From Gaiellaceae bacterium (GTDB taxonomy: Bacteria > Actinomycetota > Thermoleophilia > Gaiellales > Gaiellaceae): a stretch of DNA of 64,000 nucleotides. The position numbers were made by a program, and so were the translations under genes. This document shows positions 1 to 8,849 of the stretch, piece by piece. The stretch covers positions 152,702 to 216,701 of the forward strand of contig JAUJMY010000002.1 of the NCBI GenBank assembly GCA_030446625.1, in the 5' to 3' direction. The number at the start of each line of letters is the position of its first letter. Position 1 is the stretch's first letter. The notes beneath the pieces are model-generated. The model was not told where the DNA came from and searched no databases. It saw only the letters and a program-made list of their open reading frames with translations.

Positions 1-685
1 CCGGGTCGTCGCCGCGTGCCGCCGCGAGGACGGCCAGCGTCTCCATCACGTATGCGGGCTCGTTCGGCTGCCCGCGCTTCGGCTGGGGCGCGAGGTACGG
101 CGCGTCCGTCTCCGCGAGCAGACGGTCCGGCGGCACGCGTGCGGCGGCCTCGCGGAGCTCCGCCGCCTTCGGATACGTGACGTTGCCCGCGAAGGAGACG
201 TAGTACCCGCGCTCGAGCGCGTCGGGCAGGAGGCCGGGCTGCGAGAAGCAGTGGAGGACGACGGTGCCGCCGAAGCGGGCGAGCGCCGCCGCGGTGTCGT
301 CGTCGGCGTCGCGCGTGTGCACGACGACGGGCTTCCCGAGCTCCTCCGCGAGCTCGAGCTGCGCCGCGAACACGGCACGCTGGCGCTCAGGCGACGCCGC
401 GCGGTGGAAGTAGTCGAGGCCGGTCTCGCCGACCGCGACAACCCGGTCGTCCTCGAGCACCGGCCGCAGCTCGTCGAGCCGTGCGCCGTCGGCGTGCGCC
501 TGGTGCGGGTCGACGCCGACCGCGGCGAAGACGCCCTCGTGCGTGCGCGCCAGGTCGCGCGCGTGCCGCGCGGACTCGATCCCGGTGCCGATCGTGAGGA
601 CGCGCGCGACTCCCGCCGCCCGCGCGCGGGCGAGGGTCGACTCGACCTCGCCGCACGCGTCGAGGTGCGCGTGCGTGTCGATCAC
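1..685 (-). CDS. TatD family metal-dependent hydrolase (3' end outside window)
   Basis: TatD-type TIM-barrel phosphodiesterase/DNase. The GTG-started protein opens with IDTHAHLD, whose HxH (residues 5 and 7) is the first metal-binding pair. It continues with AVGETGLDY (metal-bridging Glu), VVHTRDA, VLHCFSQ and AETDAPY, the standard TatD ligand order. About 228 residues are visible against a usual length near 260, so only the extreme C-terminus is lost at the window edge. The GTG overlaps the metG stop as GTGA, so the two are translationally coupled. The metG-tatD order is common in bacteria. The substrate (DNA ends, D-aminoacyl-tRNA or other) cannot be read from sequence. Confidence 0.93.
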   Translation of the reverse strand, partial: MIDTHAHLDACGEVESTLARARAAGVARVLTIGTGIESARHARDLARTHEGVFAAVGVDPHQAHADGARLDELRPVLEDDRVVAVGETGLDYFHRAASPERQRAVFAAQLELAEELGKPVVVHTRDADDDTAAALARFGGTVVLHCFSQPGLLPDALERGYYVSFAGNVTYPKAAELREAAARVPPDRLLAETDAPYLAPQPKRGQPNEPAYVMETLAVLAAARGDDP

Positions 686-2196
686 GCCGCGGCGGTCGGC
701 GTCTCGATGCGGGGGAAGAGCGGGTCGGCGGCGGCGATGTTCGTTCCGGGCGTCGTGCGCCCCGGCGCCACGTTCTCCCACGCGAGCGAGTCCGGCTGCC
801 CGAGCGCCGCGAGGATCTCCGGCGCCGTCCGCGGCAGATATGCCGCCAGCGCGATCGCGAGCGCGCGGAGGCCGTCGCCGAGGGTGTAGAGCGTCCGGTC
901 CAGGTCGTCGCTCCGCGCCGGATCCTTGGCCAGCGCCCACGGCCGCGTCTGCTCGACGTACCTGTTCAGCGACCGCACGACGCTCCAGATCTCCTCGAGC
1001 GCGCCCGTGATGTCGTACGCGTCGACGCGCGCGGCCACCGAATCCGCCAGCCGCCGGATCTCCTCCCCGAGCTCGTTCTGCGACTCCGGGAGCACGCCGC
1101 CGCGGTAGCGGGCGATCATCGCGGTCGTTCGCGAGACGAGGTTGCCGAGATCGTTGCCGAGCTCGCGCTCGTAGCGCTCGGCGATCGAGTCCAGGGCGAC
1201 GGCGCCGTCCTGCCCGAACGAGATCGAGCGTGCGGCCCAGAAGCGGACGGCGTCTGCGCCGTAGACGTCGATCAGCTCGAGCGGGTCGACGGCGTTACCC
1301 GCCGACTTCGAGATCTTGCGGTCGCCGAGGAGCAGCCAGCCGTGGACGAAGAGCTGCTTCGGCACGTCGTAGCCGGCGGAGAGGAGGAGCGCGGGCCAGT
1401 AGACGCAGTGGAAGCGGAGGATGTCCTTGCCGAGCAGGTGGCGCGCCTCCGGCCACAGCGTCGGCCTCAGATCCTCGCCGTCACGCGCGTACGTGAGCGC
1501 GCTGAGGTAGTTCGGGAGCGCGTCGACCCACACGTAGGCGACCTGGCTCTCGTCCCACGGCAGCGGGATGCCCCAAGGCTGCCCCGCGCGGCTGATGCTG
1601 AAGTCCTTGAGCCCGCCGGCGATGAAGCTCCGCGCCTCGTTGTACCGGAACGCCGGGAGCACGAAGTCGGGGCGGTCGTCGTAGAGCTGAAGCAGCCGAT
1701 CCTGGTAGGCCGAGAGCCGGAAGAAGTAGTTCTTCTCCTCGATCCACTCGGGCGCCACGTCGTCGATCGGGCAGTTGCCGTCCACAAGCTCCTCATCGGC
1801 GTAGAACGCCTCGCAGCGGACGCAGTAGTGGCCGGCGTACACGTCCTCGTACACGTCCCCGTTGTCGTAGATCCGCTGCACGAAGTCGCGCACGAACGCC
1901 TTGTGGCCGTCGTCGCTCGTGCGGATGAAGAAGTCGGGGCGTGCATCGAGGCGCTCAGGAAGCTCTCTCCACGGCACGACGATCTGGTCGAGGTACTCGT
2001 ACGGATCGAGCCCCTGCTCTTCCGCAGCCCGGTAGACCTTCGACGCGTGCTCGTCGACGCCCGTCAGCAGGAACGTCTCCTCTCCCCTCTGCCGCTGATG
2101 GCGCACGAGGATGTCCGCCGCGATCGTCGTGTACGCGTGGCCAATGTGCGGCGTCGAGTTGACGTAGTAGATCGGGGTCGTGACGTAGAAGCTCAT
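682..2196 (-). CDS. metG: Methionyl-tRNA synthetase
   Basis: Charges tRNA-Met with methionine in the cytoplasm. 504 aa class I synthetase. The HIGH signature lies at residues 17-20 (PHIGHAY), the KMSKS-type loop is KISKS near residue 292, and a C-x2-C zinc-knuckle segment lies near residue 124. There is no C-terminal tRNA-binding extension, so this is the short form. The frame is open further upstream, but the ATG at 2196 gives the family N-terminus MSFYVTTPIYY. It is preceded by TACAAT, a near-perfect -10 box on this strand, ending 8 bases before the ATG. Expression from a leaderless or nearly leaderless transcript is likely. Followed by tatD with a 4-base overlap. Confidence 0.96.
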   Translation of the reverse strand: MSFYVTTPIYYVNSTPHIGHAYTTIAADILVRHQRQRGEETFLLTGVDEHASKVYRAAEEQGLDPYEYLDQIVVPWRELPERLDARPDFFIRTSDDGHKAFVRDFVQRIYDNGDVYEDVYAGHYCVRCEAFYADEELVDGNCPIDDVAPEWIEEKNYFFRLSAYQDRLLQLYDDRPDFVLPAFRYNEARSFIAGGLKDFSISRAGQPWGIPLPWDESQVAYVWVDALPNYLSALTYARDGEDLRPTLWPEARHLLGKDILRFHCVYWPALLLSAGYDVPKQLFVHGWLLLGDRKISKSAGNAVDPLELIDVYGADAVRFWAARSISFGQDGAVALDSIAERYERELGNDLGNLVSRTTAMIARYRGGVLPESQNELGEEIRRLADSVAARVDAYDITGALEEIWSVVRSLNRYVEQTRPWALAKDPARSDDLDRTLYTLGDGLRALAIALAAYLPRTAPEILAALGQPDSLAWENVAPGRTTPGTNIAAADPLFPRIETPTAAA

Positions 2197-2201
2197 CGTC
2201 G

Positions 2202-2404
2202 TCAATTGTAGGGAGCGCCCCGAGCGGTTCCCGGCGCCGCAGCCGGAGGCCGAGCGCGGTCGCAACCACAGCCACTGCGGCGAGCGCGAGCGCCACGAGC
2301 GGCGAGGAGCCTTCGCCTCGGCCGGAGCTCCGGCGTGCCGTCGGGCGGTCGCGCACCGCCGCGGCGGCGACGGGCGGCGCCGGCTCCGCACGCTGCTCTG
2401 TCAC
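2202..2404 (-). CDS. Small putative membrane protein coupled to the M23 gene (reading frame possibly damaged)
   Basis: A GTG at 2404 overlaps, as GTGA, the most plausible stop (2401-2403) of the upstream M23 gene. The frame begins VTEQRAEPAPP and contains a clear hydrophobic segment (LVALALAAVAVVATALGL) followed by LRLRRRE, a typical single-span anchor with a cytoplasmic basic tail. Third positions are almost all G/C here, unlike the overlapping frame. The frame has no stop before running far into metG. The nearest stop in any frame before metG is the TGA at 2202, so a one-base shift near 2210 is suspected. Function unknown; possibly an anchor or partner for the secreted peptidase. The gene call is tentative. 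Confidence 0.45.
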
Positions 2405-3710
2405 GCGAGCGCGCGTCCCCGCGGCGCCTGACGAGGCGGCCGCGCGGTCGGCGCGACCGAGTCCACGGGGGCGCGACGCTGCGCCGCGCGCTGCGGCGTC
2501 GCGACACGGTCGCGACCCGCGGCGCCTGCGCGCGCGACGCGTGCGCCGTGGACGCAGGCGCCCGCGTCGTTGCGTCGGGAACTCGGATCACGCGCGCGCC
2601 GATCGTCGGACCGGTCGTCGCCGCCGGGCGGTCGTCCGCCGCGACGGCGGCTGACGCGGCGTCTGCGGAGCCCGCGCCCGGCTCCGGCGCCGCCGGAGCG
2701 GCGGGTGTCGCGGCGGCGGGCACGGGCTCCTCGACGGGTGACGGCGCGAGTGCACTCGCGGCGGCCGGAGTCGCAGCTTCGGGCGCAGGCGGCGCCGGTG
2801 CTACGACATCCGCGGGCGCGGACACTGGCGGCGCGGGTGCAGCGACCGGCGCGATGGGGGCAGCCACGGGCGCGGGCGGCGCCGCGGGCGGCGCGGGTGC
2901 GGAGACCGGCGGCGGTGCGGAGCCCCGCGGCGGTGCGCTGACGGGCGGTGCGCTGACGGGCGGTGCGGAGACCGGCGGCGCGGGTGCGGAGACGGGCGGC
3001 GGTGCGGAGCCCGGCGCGGGTGCGCCCGGCGGCGGTGCGGAGACCGGCGGCGCGGGTGCGCTGACGGGCGGCGGTGCGGCCACTGGCGGCGCCGGTGTCG
3101 CGACCGGTGGAGCCGGTGCGGGCGCGGGCGCGGCGGGCGGCGGTGCAGGAGGTGGGGGCGCCGGCTCGGCGACCGGCGGCGCGGGCGTGACGGGCGGCGC
3201 TGCGGGCGGCGCCGGTGGGGCGACCGGCGGCGCGGGGACCGGCACGGGCGCCACGCCGCGCGCGGGTAGGAGCGTCAGCGGATCGACGTACGCGTTCTCG
3301 TCGCTCGCGAGCCGGATCCCGAGGTGCACGTGCGGCGCCGTCGTGACCGCGTCGCCGCTCGGGCCGACGGTTCCGATCACTGCGCCCTCGTCGATGACCG
3401 CGCCGCGCGTCGCCGAGATCGACCCGAGCTGGAGCGTCGTGACGACGTAGCCGTCCTCGGTTCGGATCGTGACCGTCTTGCCGCCGGAGGGAACGCTCCC
3501 CGCGAACGACACGATCCCCGACGCGGCGGCGCGAACGGGCGCGTCGAGCTCGCCGCCGACGTCGACGCCGCGGTGCTGACCGCCGGCGTACGGGTTGTCG
3601 CCGAGGACGAATGGCCGGAGCACGGGACCGTCCACCGGCCACGTCCACGCCTGAGCGGCGGGGACACCTGCCGACAAGGCGGCGACCATCGCCGCGAGCA
3701 CTACGCGCAT
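2401..3710 (-). CDS. Secreted M23-family peptidase/LytM-domain protein with Ala/Pro-rich stalk (frameshift near 2470)
   Basis: Signal peptide at residues 1-21 (MRVVLAAMVAALSAGVPAAQA) follows an AGGAGG ribosome site. A LytM/M23 domain occupies roughly residues 22-155, with QHRGVD (H and D ligands) and PHVHLG (HxH) visible, so the zinc site looks complete. A long low-complexity stalk of PPVSAP/PAPP units follows, which would span the cell wall. Likely role: peptidoglycan hydrolase or its activator. Third-position GC moves from one frame to another at a run of five G on the + strand (2467-2471). Shifting there gives the ending VDSVAPTARPP...GRALA and the TGA at 2401. Without the shift the frame runs on as Arg-rich sequence to 2202. 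A sequencing indel at the G run is the simplest explanation. Confidence 0.8.
2790..3250 (-). repeat. Degenerate tandem coding repeat (PPVSAP/PAPP units)
   Basis: Short GC-rich units encoding Pro-Pro-Val-Ser-Ala-Pro and related Ala/Pro blocks repeat irregularly within the stalk of the M23 protein. The array is coding and in frame. Copy number is probably variable and the region is prone to assembly error. Confidence 0.85.
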
Positions 3711-3751
3711 CTGCGCCTCCTGTTTTCTAATTTGACAACAACGCGACCGCA

Positions 3752-3780
3752 ACGGTAGCGACGGCGTCCGTCGTTGTCAA
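3752..3780 (-). promoter_or_regulatory. Sigma-70-type promoter of the M23 gene
   Basis: On the minus strand TTGACA (3780-3775) is followed by 17 bases and TACCGT (3757-3752). Transcription would start near 3745, giving a 5' UTR of about 35 nt with AGGAGG at 3721-3716. This is one of the few consensus -35 boxes in the window. Confidence 0.7.
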
Positions 3781-3786
3781 GTCAGG

Positions 3787-4596
3787 CTACAGAGAGGCGC
3801 GGTAGAGCCGGTTCGCGCGCACGCCCGTCAGGCGCGACACCAGCTCCGCAGCCTGCCGCCGAGGCAATCCGGCCGCTGCGAGCTCGACGACGACGGCGAG
3901 CGCGTCCTCCTCGGCCGCGGCCGGCATCGCCGCGGGTGCGGCCCCGAGGACGAGCGTGATCTCACCCTTCGGCGGCTCCGTGAACCGCTCCGCGAGGTCG
4001 CGTGGAGATCCGCGCACGACCTCCTCGAACTGCTTCGTCAGCTCGCGGCACACCGCCGCCGGCCGATCCGGAAGCGCACCCGCGAGGCTCGCGAGCGTCG
4101 CAGGCAGCCGGCGTGGCGACTCGAACGCCACGACGGGGTACGGCCAGCGCGCCAGCTCCTCCCACACGGCTGCCAGCGCCCGCTCGCCGCGCGGCAGGTA
4201 CCCGGCGAACTGGTAGCGCTCGCCGACGAGGCCGCTCGCGACGAGCGCCGTCTCCACCGCCGACGCGCCAGGGAGCACCGTGACGGGAACGCCTGCGTCG
4301 AGAGCGGCAGCGACGAGCCGCGCTCCGGGGTCGTTGATCCCCGGCATCCCCGCATCGCTCACGACGGCGATCCGCTCCCCCGCCTCGAGTCGCGGAAGGA
4401 ACTCCTCCACACGCCGCGCCTCGTTGTGCTCGTGGTAGCTGACGAGACGCGCGTCGACCCCGTGGCGCTCGAGCAGCACGCGAGTCCGCCGCGTGTCCTC
4501 CACGAGCACGACCGCAGCCTCGGCGAGCTCGCGCAGTACGCGCAGCGTGACGTCCTCGAGATTCCCGATCGGCGTCGCGCAAACGGAGAGCGGCAC
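3787..4596 (-). CDS. rsmI: 16S rRNA (cytidine-1402-2'-O)-methyltransferase
   Basis: 269 aa tetrapyrrole-methylase-fold enzyme that 2'-O-methylates C1402 of 16S rRNA. Family motifs are in order: CATPIGNLEDVTLR at the N-terminus, EDTRRTRVLL, VSDAGMPGINDPG, VLPGASAVETAL, AGYLPR, FESPRRL and PPKGEITLVL. The C-terminal tail RLTGVRANRLYR matches the short helical extension of RsmI. The GTG at 4596 shares one base with the stop of the upstream ROK kinase gene (TAGTG). The longer open frame upstream is the ROK gene read out of frame. Co-transcribed with the kinase. Confidence 0.95.
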   Translation of the reverse strand: MPLSVCATPIGNLEDVTLRVLRELAEAAVVLVEDTRRTRVLLERHGVDARLVSYHEHNEARRVEEFLPRLEAGERIAVVSDAGMPGINDPGARLVAAALDAGVPVTVLPGASAVETALVASGLVGERYQFAGYLPRGERALAAVWEELARWPYPVVAFESPRRLPATLASLAGALPDRPAAVCRELTKQFEEVVRGSPRDLAERFTEPPKGEITLVLGAAPAAMPAAAEEDALAVVVELAAAGLPRRQAAELVSRLTGVRANRLYRASL

Positions 4597-5504
4597 TAGC
4601 GATCCACGGCTTCGAAGCCGACGAGCGCCGCGCCGACGAGGCCGGCGGCGGTGCCGAGCTCGGCGCGGACGACGCGCACGAGCTCGCGCGCCGGCGACAG
4701 CGCCTCGCGCGCGAGGACCTCCCGGGCCGGCGCCAGGACGAGGTCGCCCGCCGCCGCGAACCCCCCGCCGATCACGACCAGCTCCGGGTTGAACACGTTC
4801 ACGAGCGTCGCGATCCCCGAGCCGAGCCGGCGGCCGAGGCGCTCGAGGATCGCCCGCGCGCGCGTGTCGCCCTCGGACGCGAGCCGGACGAGCCGGTGCG
4901 CGTCCGCCGCGGGACCGAACGCCGCGCGCGCCTCGGCGCCGGCGCGATTCCCGGACGCGAGCGTCTCGAGGTGGCCGCGGCCCGTGCAGGTGCCCTGGCA
5001 CGGGTCGCCGTCGTGCTCGATCACGATGTGCCCGAGCTCCGCCGCGGCGCCGACGGCGCCGCGGTACGGCCGCCCGTCGAGGATGAGCCCGCCGCCGATC
5101 CCGGTTCCCAGCGTGAGCATCACCATGTGGCGCGTGCCCCGCCCGGCGCCGAACGCCCACTCGCCGATCGCGGCCGCGTTGGCGTCGTTGTCGACGCCGA
5201 CCGGCAGGCCGAGGCGCTCGCTCATCCGCGCCCGCAGGTCGACGTCCGCGAGCGGCACGTTCACCGAGGACACGGCGCGCCCGGCGCGCTGGTCGATCGT
5301 CGAAGGAACGCCGAAGCCGACGCCCGCGACGCCGTCGTCGCGTAGCTCGACGACCGCCGCCTCGAGCTCCAGCAGCAGCTCGTCCTGGGACGACGTCGGC
5401 GTCGGCCGCTCGTGGCGCCGCTCGATCGTTCCGTGACGGTCGACGACTCCCGCGAGGATCTTCGTGCCGCCGAGGTCGACGCCGATGACGCGATCGGCAG
5501 CCAC
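4596..5504 (-). CDS. ROK-family sugar kinase (probable glucokinase)
   Basis: 302 aa. The N-terminal phosphate loop VIGVDLGGTKI and the LTLGTGIGGGLILDG motif define a ROK kinase that phosphorylates glucose or a related sugar. Active-site region: VDNDANAAAIGE. The zinc-binding loop reads ELGHIVIEH...CQGTCTGRGHLE: the last family Cys (GCLE) is replaced by His, and spacing between the first two Cys is one residue wider than in CxCG proteins. The zinc site may still form with His as ligand. The start is the GTG at 5504, nine bases after a TATCGT -10 box that overlaps the divergent LCP promoter. Downstream rsmI is coupled. Confidence 0.85.
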   Translation of the reverse strand: MAADRVIGVDLGGTKILAGVVDRHGTIERRHERPTPTSSQDELLLELEAAVVELRDDGVAGVGFGVPSTIDQRAGRAVSSVNVPLADVDLRARMSERLGLPVGVDNDANAAAIGEWAFGAGRGTRHMVMLTLGTGIGGGLILDGRPYRGAVGAAAELGHIVIEHDGDPCQGTCTGRGHLETLASGNRAGAEARAAFGPAADAHRLVRLASEGDTRARAILERLGRRLGSGIATLVNVFNPELVVIGGGFAAAGDLVLAPAREVLAREALSPARELVRVVRAELGTAAGLVGAALVGFEAVDR

Positions 5505-5512
5505 GCGGTGGC

Positions 5513-5519
5513 TACGATA
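5513..5519. promoter_or_regulatory. Shared bidirectional -10 element TACGATA
   Basis: The 7-mer reads TACGAT on the + strand (10 bases before the LCP ATG at 5529) and TATCGT on the minus strand (9 bases before the ROK GTG at 5504). Both are TANNNT boxes, so one element can fire both divergent genes with very short leaders. Confidence 0.55.
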
Positions 5520-5528
5520 ACGCGCCGG

Positions 5529-6686
5529 ATGGCCCGCGGAGACAAGCCGTACCGCGTCTATCGCGGCGGACGGGCCCGCGGGAAGGTGCCGACGTTGCCG
5601 CGTCCGGAACGGCGGGGCAGGCGGCAGGACCGGCGCGGCTACGAGGTCGCTCCCGCGGCTCCGACGCGGCGACGTCGACTCGGCCGGACCCGCCGGGTCG
5701 GGCTCGCGCTGTTCCTCCTCCTCCTGCTCGCGATCGCATGGGGCATCGCCAGCTATCTCTCCTTCCGCGACGGCGTCCGCGACGCGAACTCGCGGCTCGA
5801 CGCGGGGACGCGCGCCGCGCTCGCGCCGCAGAACGGCCTGCTCCTCGGGCAGCCGACGGTCATCCTCCTCCTCGGCACCGACCACGCGAACCGGCAGGAC
5901 CGCGAGACGGCGCGGCGCTCCGACTCGATCCTGCTGATGCGGACCGACCCGGCGCGCGGCCGGCTCGCCCTCCTGTCGGTGCCGCGCGACCTGCGCGTCG
6001 ACGTTCCCGGCCACGGCCGGATGAAGATCAACGCGGCGTTCCAGCTCGGCGGGCCGGAGCTCGCGCTGCGGACGGTGCGCGCCTACACCGGGCTGCCGAT
6101 CAACCACGTCGCGACGGTCGACTTCGGCAGCTTCGAGGAGCTGATCGACGCGGTCGGCGGGGTCACCGTCGACGTGCCGGCGCCGATCCGCTCGAAGTTC
6201 GAGTGCCCGTACGGGAGCGCGAGCGAGTGCGCGCGCTGGGAAGGGTGGCGGTTCGGCAGGGGCGAGCAGACCATGGACGGCCACCGTGCGCTCATCTACG
6301 CGCGCGTCCGCAAGAACGAGCTCGACCCCGGCGACACCGATCTCAGCCGCGGCACGCGTCAGCAGGAGGTACTGCAGGCGCTGGCCGCGAAGATGACGAG
6401 CCCCCGCACCCTCCTCCGCATGCCGGTGATCGGGGACGAGATGGCGCGTCCGCTGACGACCGACCTCAGCGCGTGGGAACTGACGCAGCTCGGGTGGGTC
6501 CACTTCCGGAGCGGGCGCACGCTCCGCTGCCGGTTCGGCGGTGACCCGTCCGCGTACGCCGGCGAGTCCTTCATCGACCCGAGCGAGGAGAACCGAAACG
6601 TGCTGCTGATGTTCCTGGGGAGAGCCGCGCCGCAGCCCCCTTACCCGCGCTCGAATCCCTTCGCGCCCGGGTGCTTCTCCCGCTGA
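5529..6686 (+). CDS. LytR-CpsA-Psr (LCP) family cell-wall glycopolymer ligase
   Basis: 385 aa. A basic cytoplasmic tail (residues 1-55) precedes one membrane span (about 57-77) and an extracellular LCP domain. Family landmarks are TVILLLGTDHANRQ, RRSDSILLMRTDP, LLSVPRDLRVDVPG, KINAAFQLGG and the conserved Arg/Asp cluster ALIYARVRKNELDPGDTDLSRGTRQQEVLQ. LCP enzymes transfer undecaprenyl-pyrophosphate-linked polymers (teichoic-acid-like, arabinogalactan or capsule) to peptidoglycan. Start chosen at the ATG giving MARGDKPYRV. There is no ribosome site, but a TACGAT -10 box lies 10 bases upstream. Convergent with the fmdB-like gene, with only 3 bases between stops. Confidence 0.93.
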   Translation: MARGDKPYRVYRGGRARGKVPTLPRPERRGRRQDRRGYEVAPAAPTRRRRLGRTRRVGLALFLLLLLAIAWGIASYLSFRDGVRDANSRLDAGTRAALAPQNGLLLGQPTVILLLGTDHANRQDRETARRSDSILLMRTDPARGRLALLSVPRDLRVDVPGHGRMKINAAFQLGGPELALRTVRAYTGLPINHVATVDFGSFEELIDAVGGVTVDVPAPIRSKFECPYGSASECARWEGWRFGRGEQTMDGHRALIYARVRKNELDPGDTDLSRGTRQQEVLQALAAKMTSPRTLLRMPVIGDEMARPLTTDLSAWELTQLGWVHFRSGRTLRCRFGGDPSAYAGESFIDPSEENRNVLLMFLGRAAPQPPYPRSNPFAPGCFSR

Positions 6687-6689
6687 GGC

Positions 6690-7001
6690 CTACGCCTCGG
6701 CGGCTTTCTTCTCGACCGGCTTCTCGCCGCCGCCCGAGTCGGACGAGCCGGATGAGTCCGACCCGCCGTCCTTGCTGCTCCCGCCGCCGGCCTCCGCTCC
6801 GTCCTTCGCGGGCTTGCGGGAGCCCTTGCCGTAGTCCGTCGAGTAGAAGCCCGAGCCCTTGAAGTGCACCGCGACCGGGTAGAGCACGCGCTCGACGGGG
6901 CGTGCACCGCACGTCTCGCACGCGTCGATAGCTGGATCGGTCATCCGCTGAAAGAGCTCGAACACGTGCCGGTTCGGGCATCTGTACTCGTAGATCGGCA
7001 C
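6690..7001 (-). CDS. FmdB-family zinc ribbon protein
   Basis: 103 aa, GTG start (PIYEYRC). A small zinc ribbon occupies residues 1-45: the first pair is C-x3-H (CPNRH) instead of the usual CxxC, the second is CETC. Then follows SGFYSTDYGKG, typical of this family, and a Ser/Gly/Lys/Glu-rich disordered tail. FmdB-like proteins are regulators of amidase expression in some bacteria, but the family is mostly uncharacterised. A TAGCCT box lies 9 bases before the GTG. Confidence 0.88.
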   Translation of the reverse strand: MPIYEYRCPNRHVFELFQRMTDPAIDACETCGARPVERVLYPVAVHFKGSGFYSTDYGKGSRKPAKDGAEAGGGSSKDGGSDSSGSSDSGGGEKPVEKKAAEA

Positions 7002-7071
7002 GGGCGCCGAAGGCTACCAGCGGGCCCCGGCGGCACCGGCCGGGCGCGCGCGCGGCGGTAGCGTTGCCACC

Positions 7072-8679
7072 TTGGGCGAACTCGGGGAGCGGGCGTTCCG
7101 CCGCGGCGTCGGCGCATGCGTGGCCGGCGTGGCCGCGTTCCTCGCTTTGCGCCTGACGGCGTGGCCTCCGCACGAGGACGAGATCCTCGCGCTCTACGTC
7201 GGGCGCGGGAGCCTCGCGAGCCTCGCGGACACCGTCGTGACGGAGCGCGGAGGAGCGCCGCTGCACTTCCTGCTCGCGTGGCTCGTCGCGCACGTCGGCG
7301 GCGGGCTCGGCGCGCTACGCGCGCTCTCCGCGGTGTTCACGGTCGCAGCCGTCCCGCTCGTCGCTGCGCTCGCGGCGCGCCTCGCGGGGCACGCGACCGC
7401 GCTCGCCGCGACGCTGCTCGCGAGCGCGAGCTGGATCCTCCTCTTCCACGGGATCTACGCGCGGATGTACAGCCTGTTCCTGTTCACGAGCGCGCTCGCG
7501 TACCTCGCGCTGCTGCGGGCGCTCGAGACCGGGGGCCGGAGGGCGTGGTCGCTGTGGGGCGGCGCGATCCTCGTCTGCGTGGCTGCCCACCCCTACGGCG
7601 CGCTCGTGCTGGCGTCGCAGGGGCTGTTCGTGCTGCTCGTCCGCCACCGGCTGCGCGAGGCACTCGCCGCGTTCGCCGTCGTCGGCGTCGTCGGAACGCC
7701 GTTCTGGATCGCGGACGTCGTGCTCGCCGGCCGGTTCGACGTCGGCCTCGGCGGACGCGGCGAGAAGCTCGGCGCGCCGCTCCCCGTCCTCGCGTACCTC
7801 GCCGACGTCGCCGGCGACTTCTCGGTCGGCTGGACGTTCCTGCTCCCGCTGACGCTCGGGCTCGCCGCGGTCGGCGCGTGGCGGCTCGCGCAGGCGAACC
7901 GCCACGGGTCGCTGCTCGTCCTCGCGGTGTTCGCGACGCCGACCCTCGCGTTCCTCGTCGCGCGGCTCGGCAGCGGCACGGCGCCCGAGACGCGGCACCT
8001 GATCTTCGCGCTCCCGTTCTTCGCGACGCTGCTCGCCGCGGGCGTGCTCGGGCTCACAGCGCGGAGCGCGCGCCGGGCGCGACCGCTCGCGGCCGCGGCG
8101 CTCGCGGCGCTCGTCGTCGGCGAGCTTGCGTGGGCCTGGCAGAAGACGCCGCCGCTCTTCACGGGTGACGCCGCCGGACGCGCCGCCGCGCGCGACGCCG
8201 CAGCCGACTGGCTCGCCCGCACCGGCCGCGGCGACGACGTCCTGCTCGGGTTCGACCCGATCTACCTCGGCGCGTGGGAGCGGAACGGCGAGTTCTCGCG
8301 GCTCGTGCTGCCCCGCGCCGACCCGAAGCTCGCGGCGCGCGACCTGCAGGACGCGCCGAAGCCGCTCGGCCGCGGCGTGTGGATCTTCGACGCCTACGAC
8401 ACGAACAACGTCGTCCAGCGCCTGTCGATCCCGCTGCGCCTCCCGCGCCCCGCAGCCGCATTCGAGGCGCGCGCGTTCGGGCCGTACCTCGTCGTGCGGA
8501 CGAGAGCGGCGACGCGAACCACGCGCCGCTACCTGGCGCGCGCGGCGGCGGCGCTGATCGTGGGGCGCACGCTCGACATCGGAGACGCCGACGTCAACTT
8601 CGTCACGGTTGACCGGGCTGCGGCGCTCGTCGGCTACGACGCCTCGGCGTCGTCCGCACGCTCGACGATCTCCCGGTAG
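7072..8679 (+). CDS. GT39-like membrane glycosyltransferase
   Basis: 535 aa integral membrane protein with about ten hydrophobic spans over residues 10-345 and a C-terminal soluble domain (about 350-500). The first loop carries PPHEDE, the acidic catalytic motif position of GT-C (ArnT/PMT-like) enzymes, which use polyprenyl-phosphate sugars. HETRH-like sequence ETRHLIF follows in a later loop. Proposed role: transfer of a lipid-linked sugar to a cell-wall or lipid acceptor outside the membrane; the acceptor is unknown. The TTG start at 7072 is supported by a TAGCGT -10 box ending 7 bases upstream. The 3' end overlaps the small convergent gene on the other strand. Confidence 0.85.
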   Translation: MGELGERAFRRGVGACVAGVAAFLALRLTAWPPHEDEILALYVGRGSLASLADTVVTERGGAPLHFLLAWLVAHVGGGLGALRALSAVFTVAAVPLVAALAARLAGHATALAATLLASASWILLFHGIYARMYSLFLFTSALAYLALLRALETGGRRAWSLWGGAILVCVAAHPYGALVLASQGLFVLLVRHRLREALAAFAVVGVVGTPFWIADVVLAGRFDVGLGGRGEKLGAPLPVLAYLADVAGDFSVGWTFLLPLTLGLAAVGAWRLAQANRHGSLLVLAVFATPTLAFLVARLGSGTAPETRHLIFALPFFATLLAAGVLGLTARSARRARPLAAAALAALVVGELAWAWQKTPPLFTGDAAGRAAARDAAADWLARTGRGDDVLLGFDPIYLGAWERNGEFSRLVLPRADPKLAARDLQDAPKPLGRGVWIFDAYDTNNVVQRLSIPLRLPRPAAAFEARAFGPYLVVRTRAATRTTRRYLARAAAALIVGRTLDIGDADVNFVTVDRAAALVGYDASASSARSTISR

Positions 8680-8834
8680 CACGGAGCGCCCTCGAACGCG
8701 GCGAGCCCCGCCGGTGTCTGCCTCCGACGCCCCCGCGGTCGCCTGTGCCTGCCCGCCGCGACCGCCGCGGACGCGCCGACGAGGCCGCCGAGGACGAACG
8801 AGCGCAGCCTGTCGCGCTTTCGCTCCTCCTCCAT
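8634..8834 (-). CDS. Small basic protein with one hydrophobic segment
   Basis: 66 aa, MEEERKRDRLRSFVLGGLVGASAAVAAG..., then an Arg-rich stretch and an acidic tail. The N-terminal amphipathic helix followed by a Gly/Ala-rich segment resembles YtxH-like envelope stress proteins, but I do not recognise the family. The start is supported by TAAGAT exactly 6 bases before the ATG. Its 3' 46 bases overlap the convergent glycosyltransferase gene. It is divergent from psuK. Confidence 0.6.
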   Translation of the reverse strand: MEEERKRDRLRSFVLGGLVGASAAVAAGRHRRPRGRRRQTPAGLAAFEGAPCYREIVERADDAEAS

Positions 8835-8849
8835 GACAGCATCTTAGGC

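Noticed and set aside
2790..3250. Possible CRISPR-like array
   Set aside because: Units are short, irregular, without spacers of constant length, and lie in frame within a coding stalk.
2335..3450. Gly/Ala/Thr-rich + strand frame resembling a PE-PGRS or collagen-like protein
   Set aside because: It is the antisense of the Ala/Pro stalk of the M23 gene and has no start signal or signal peptide.
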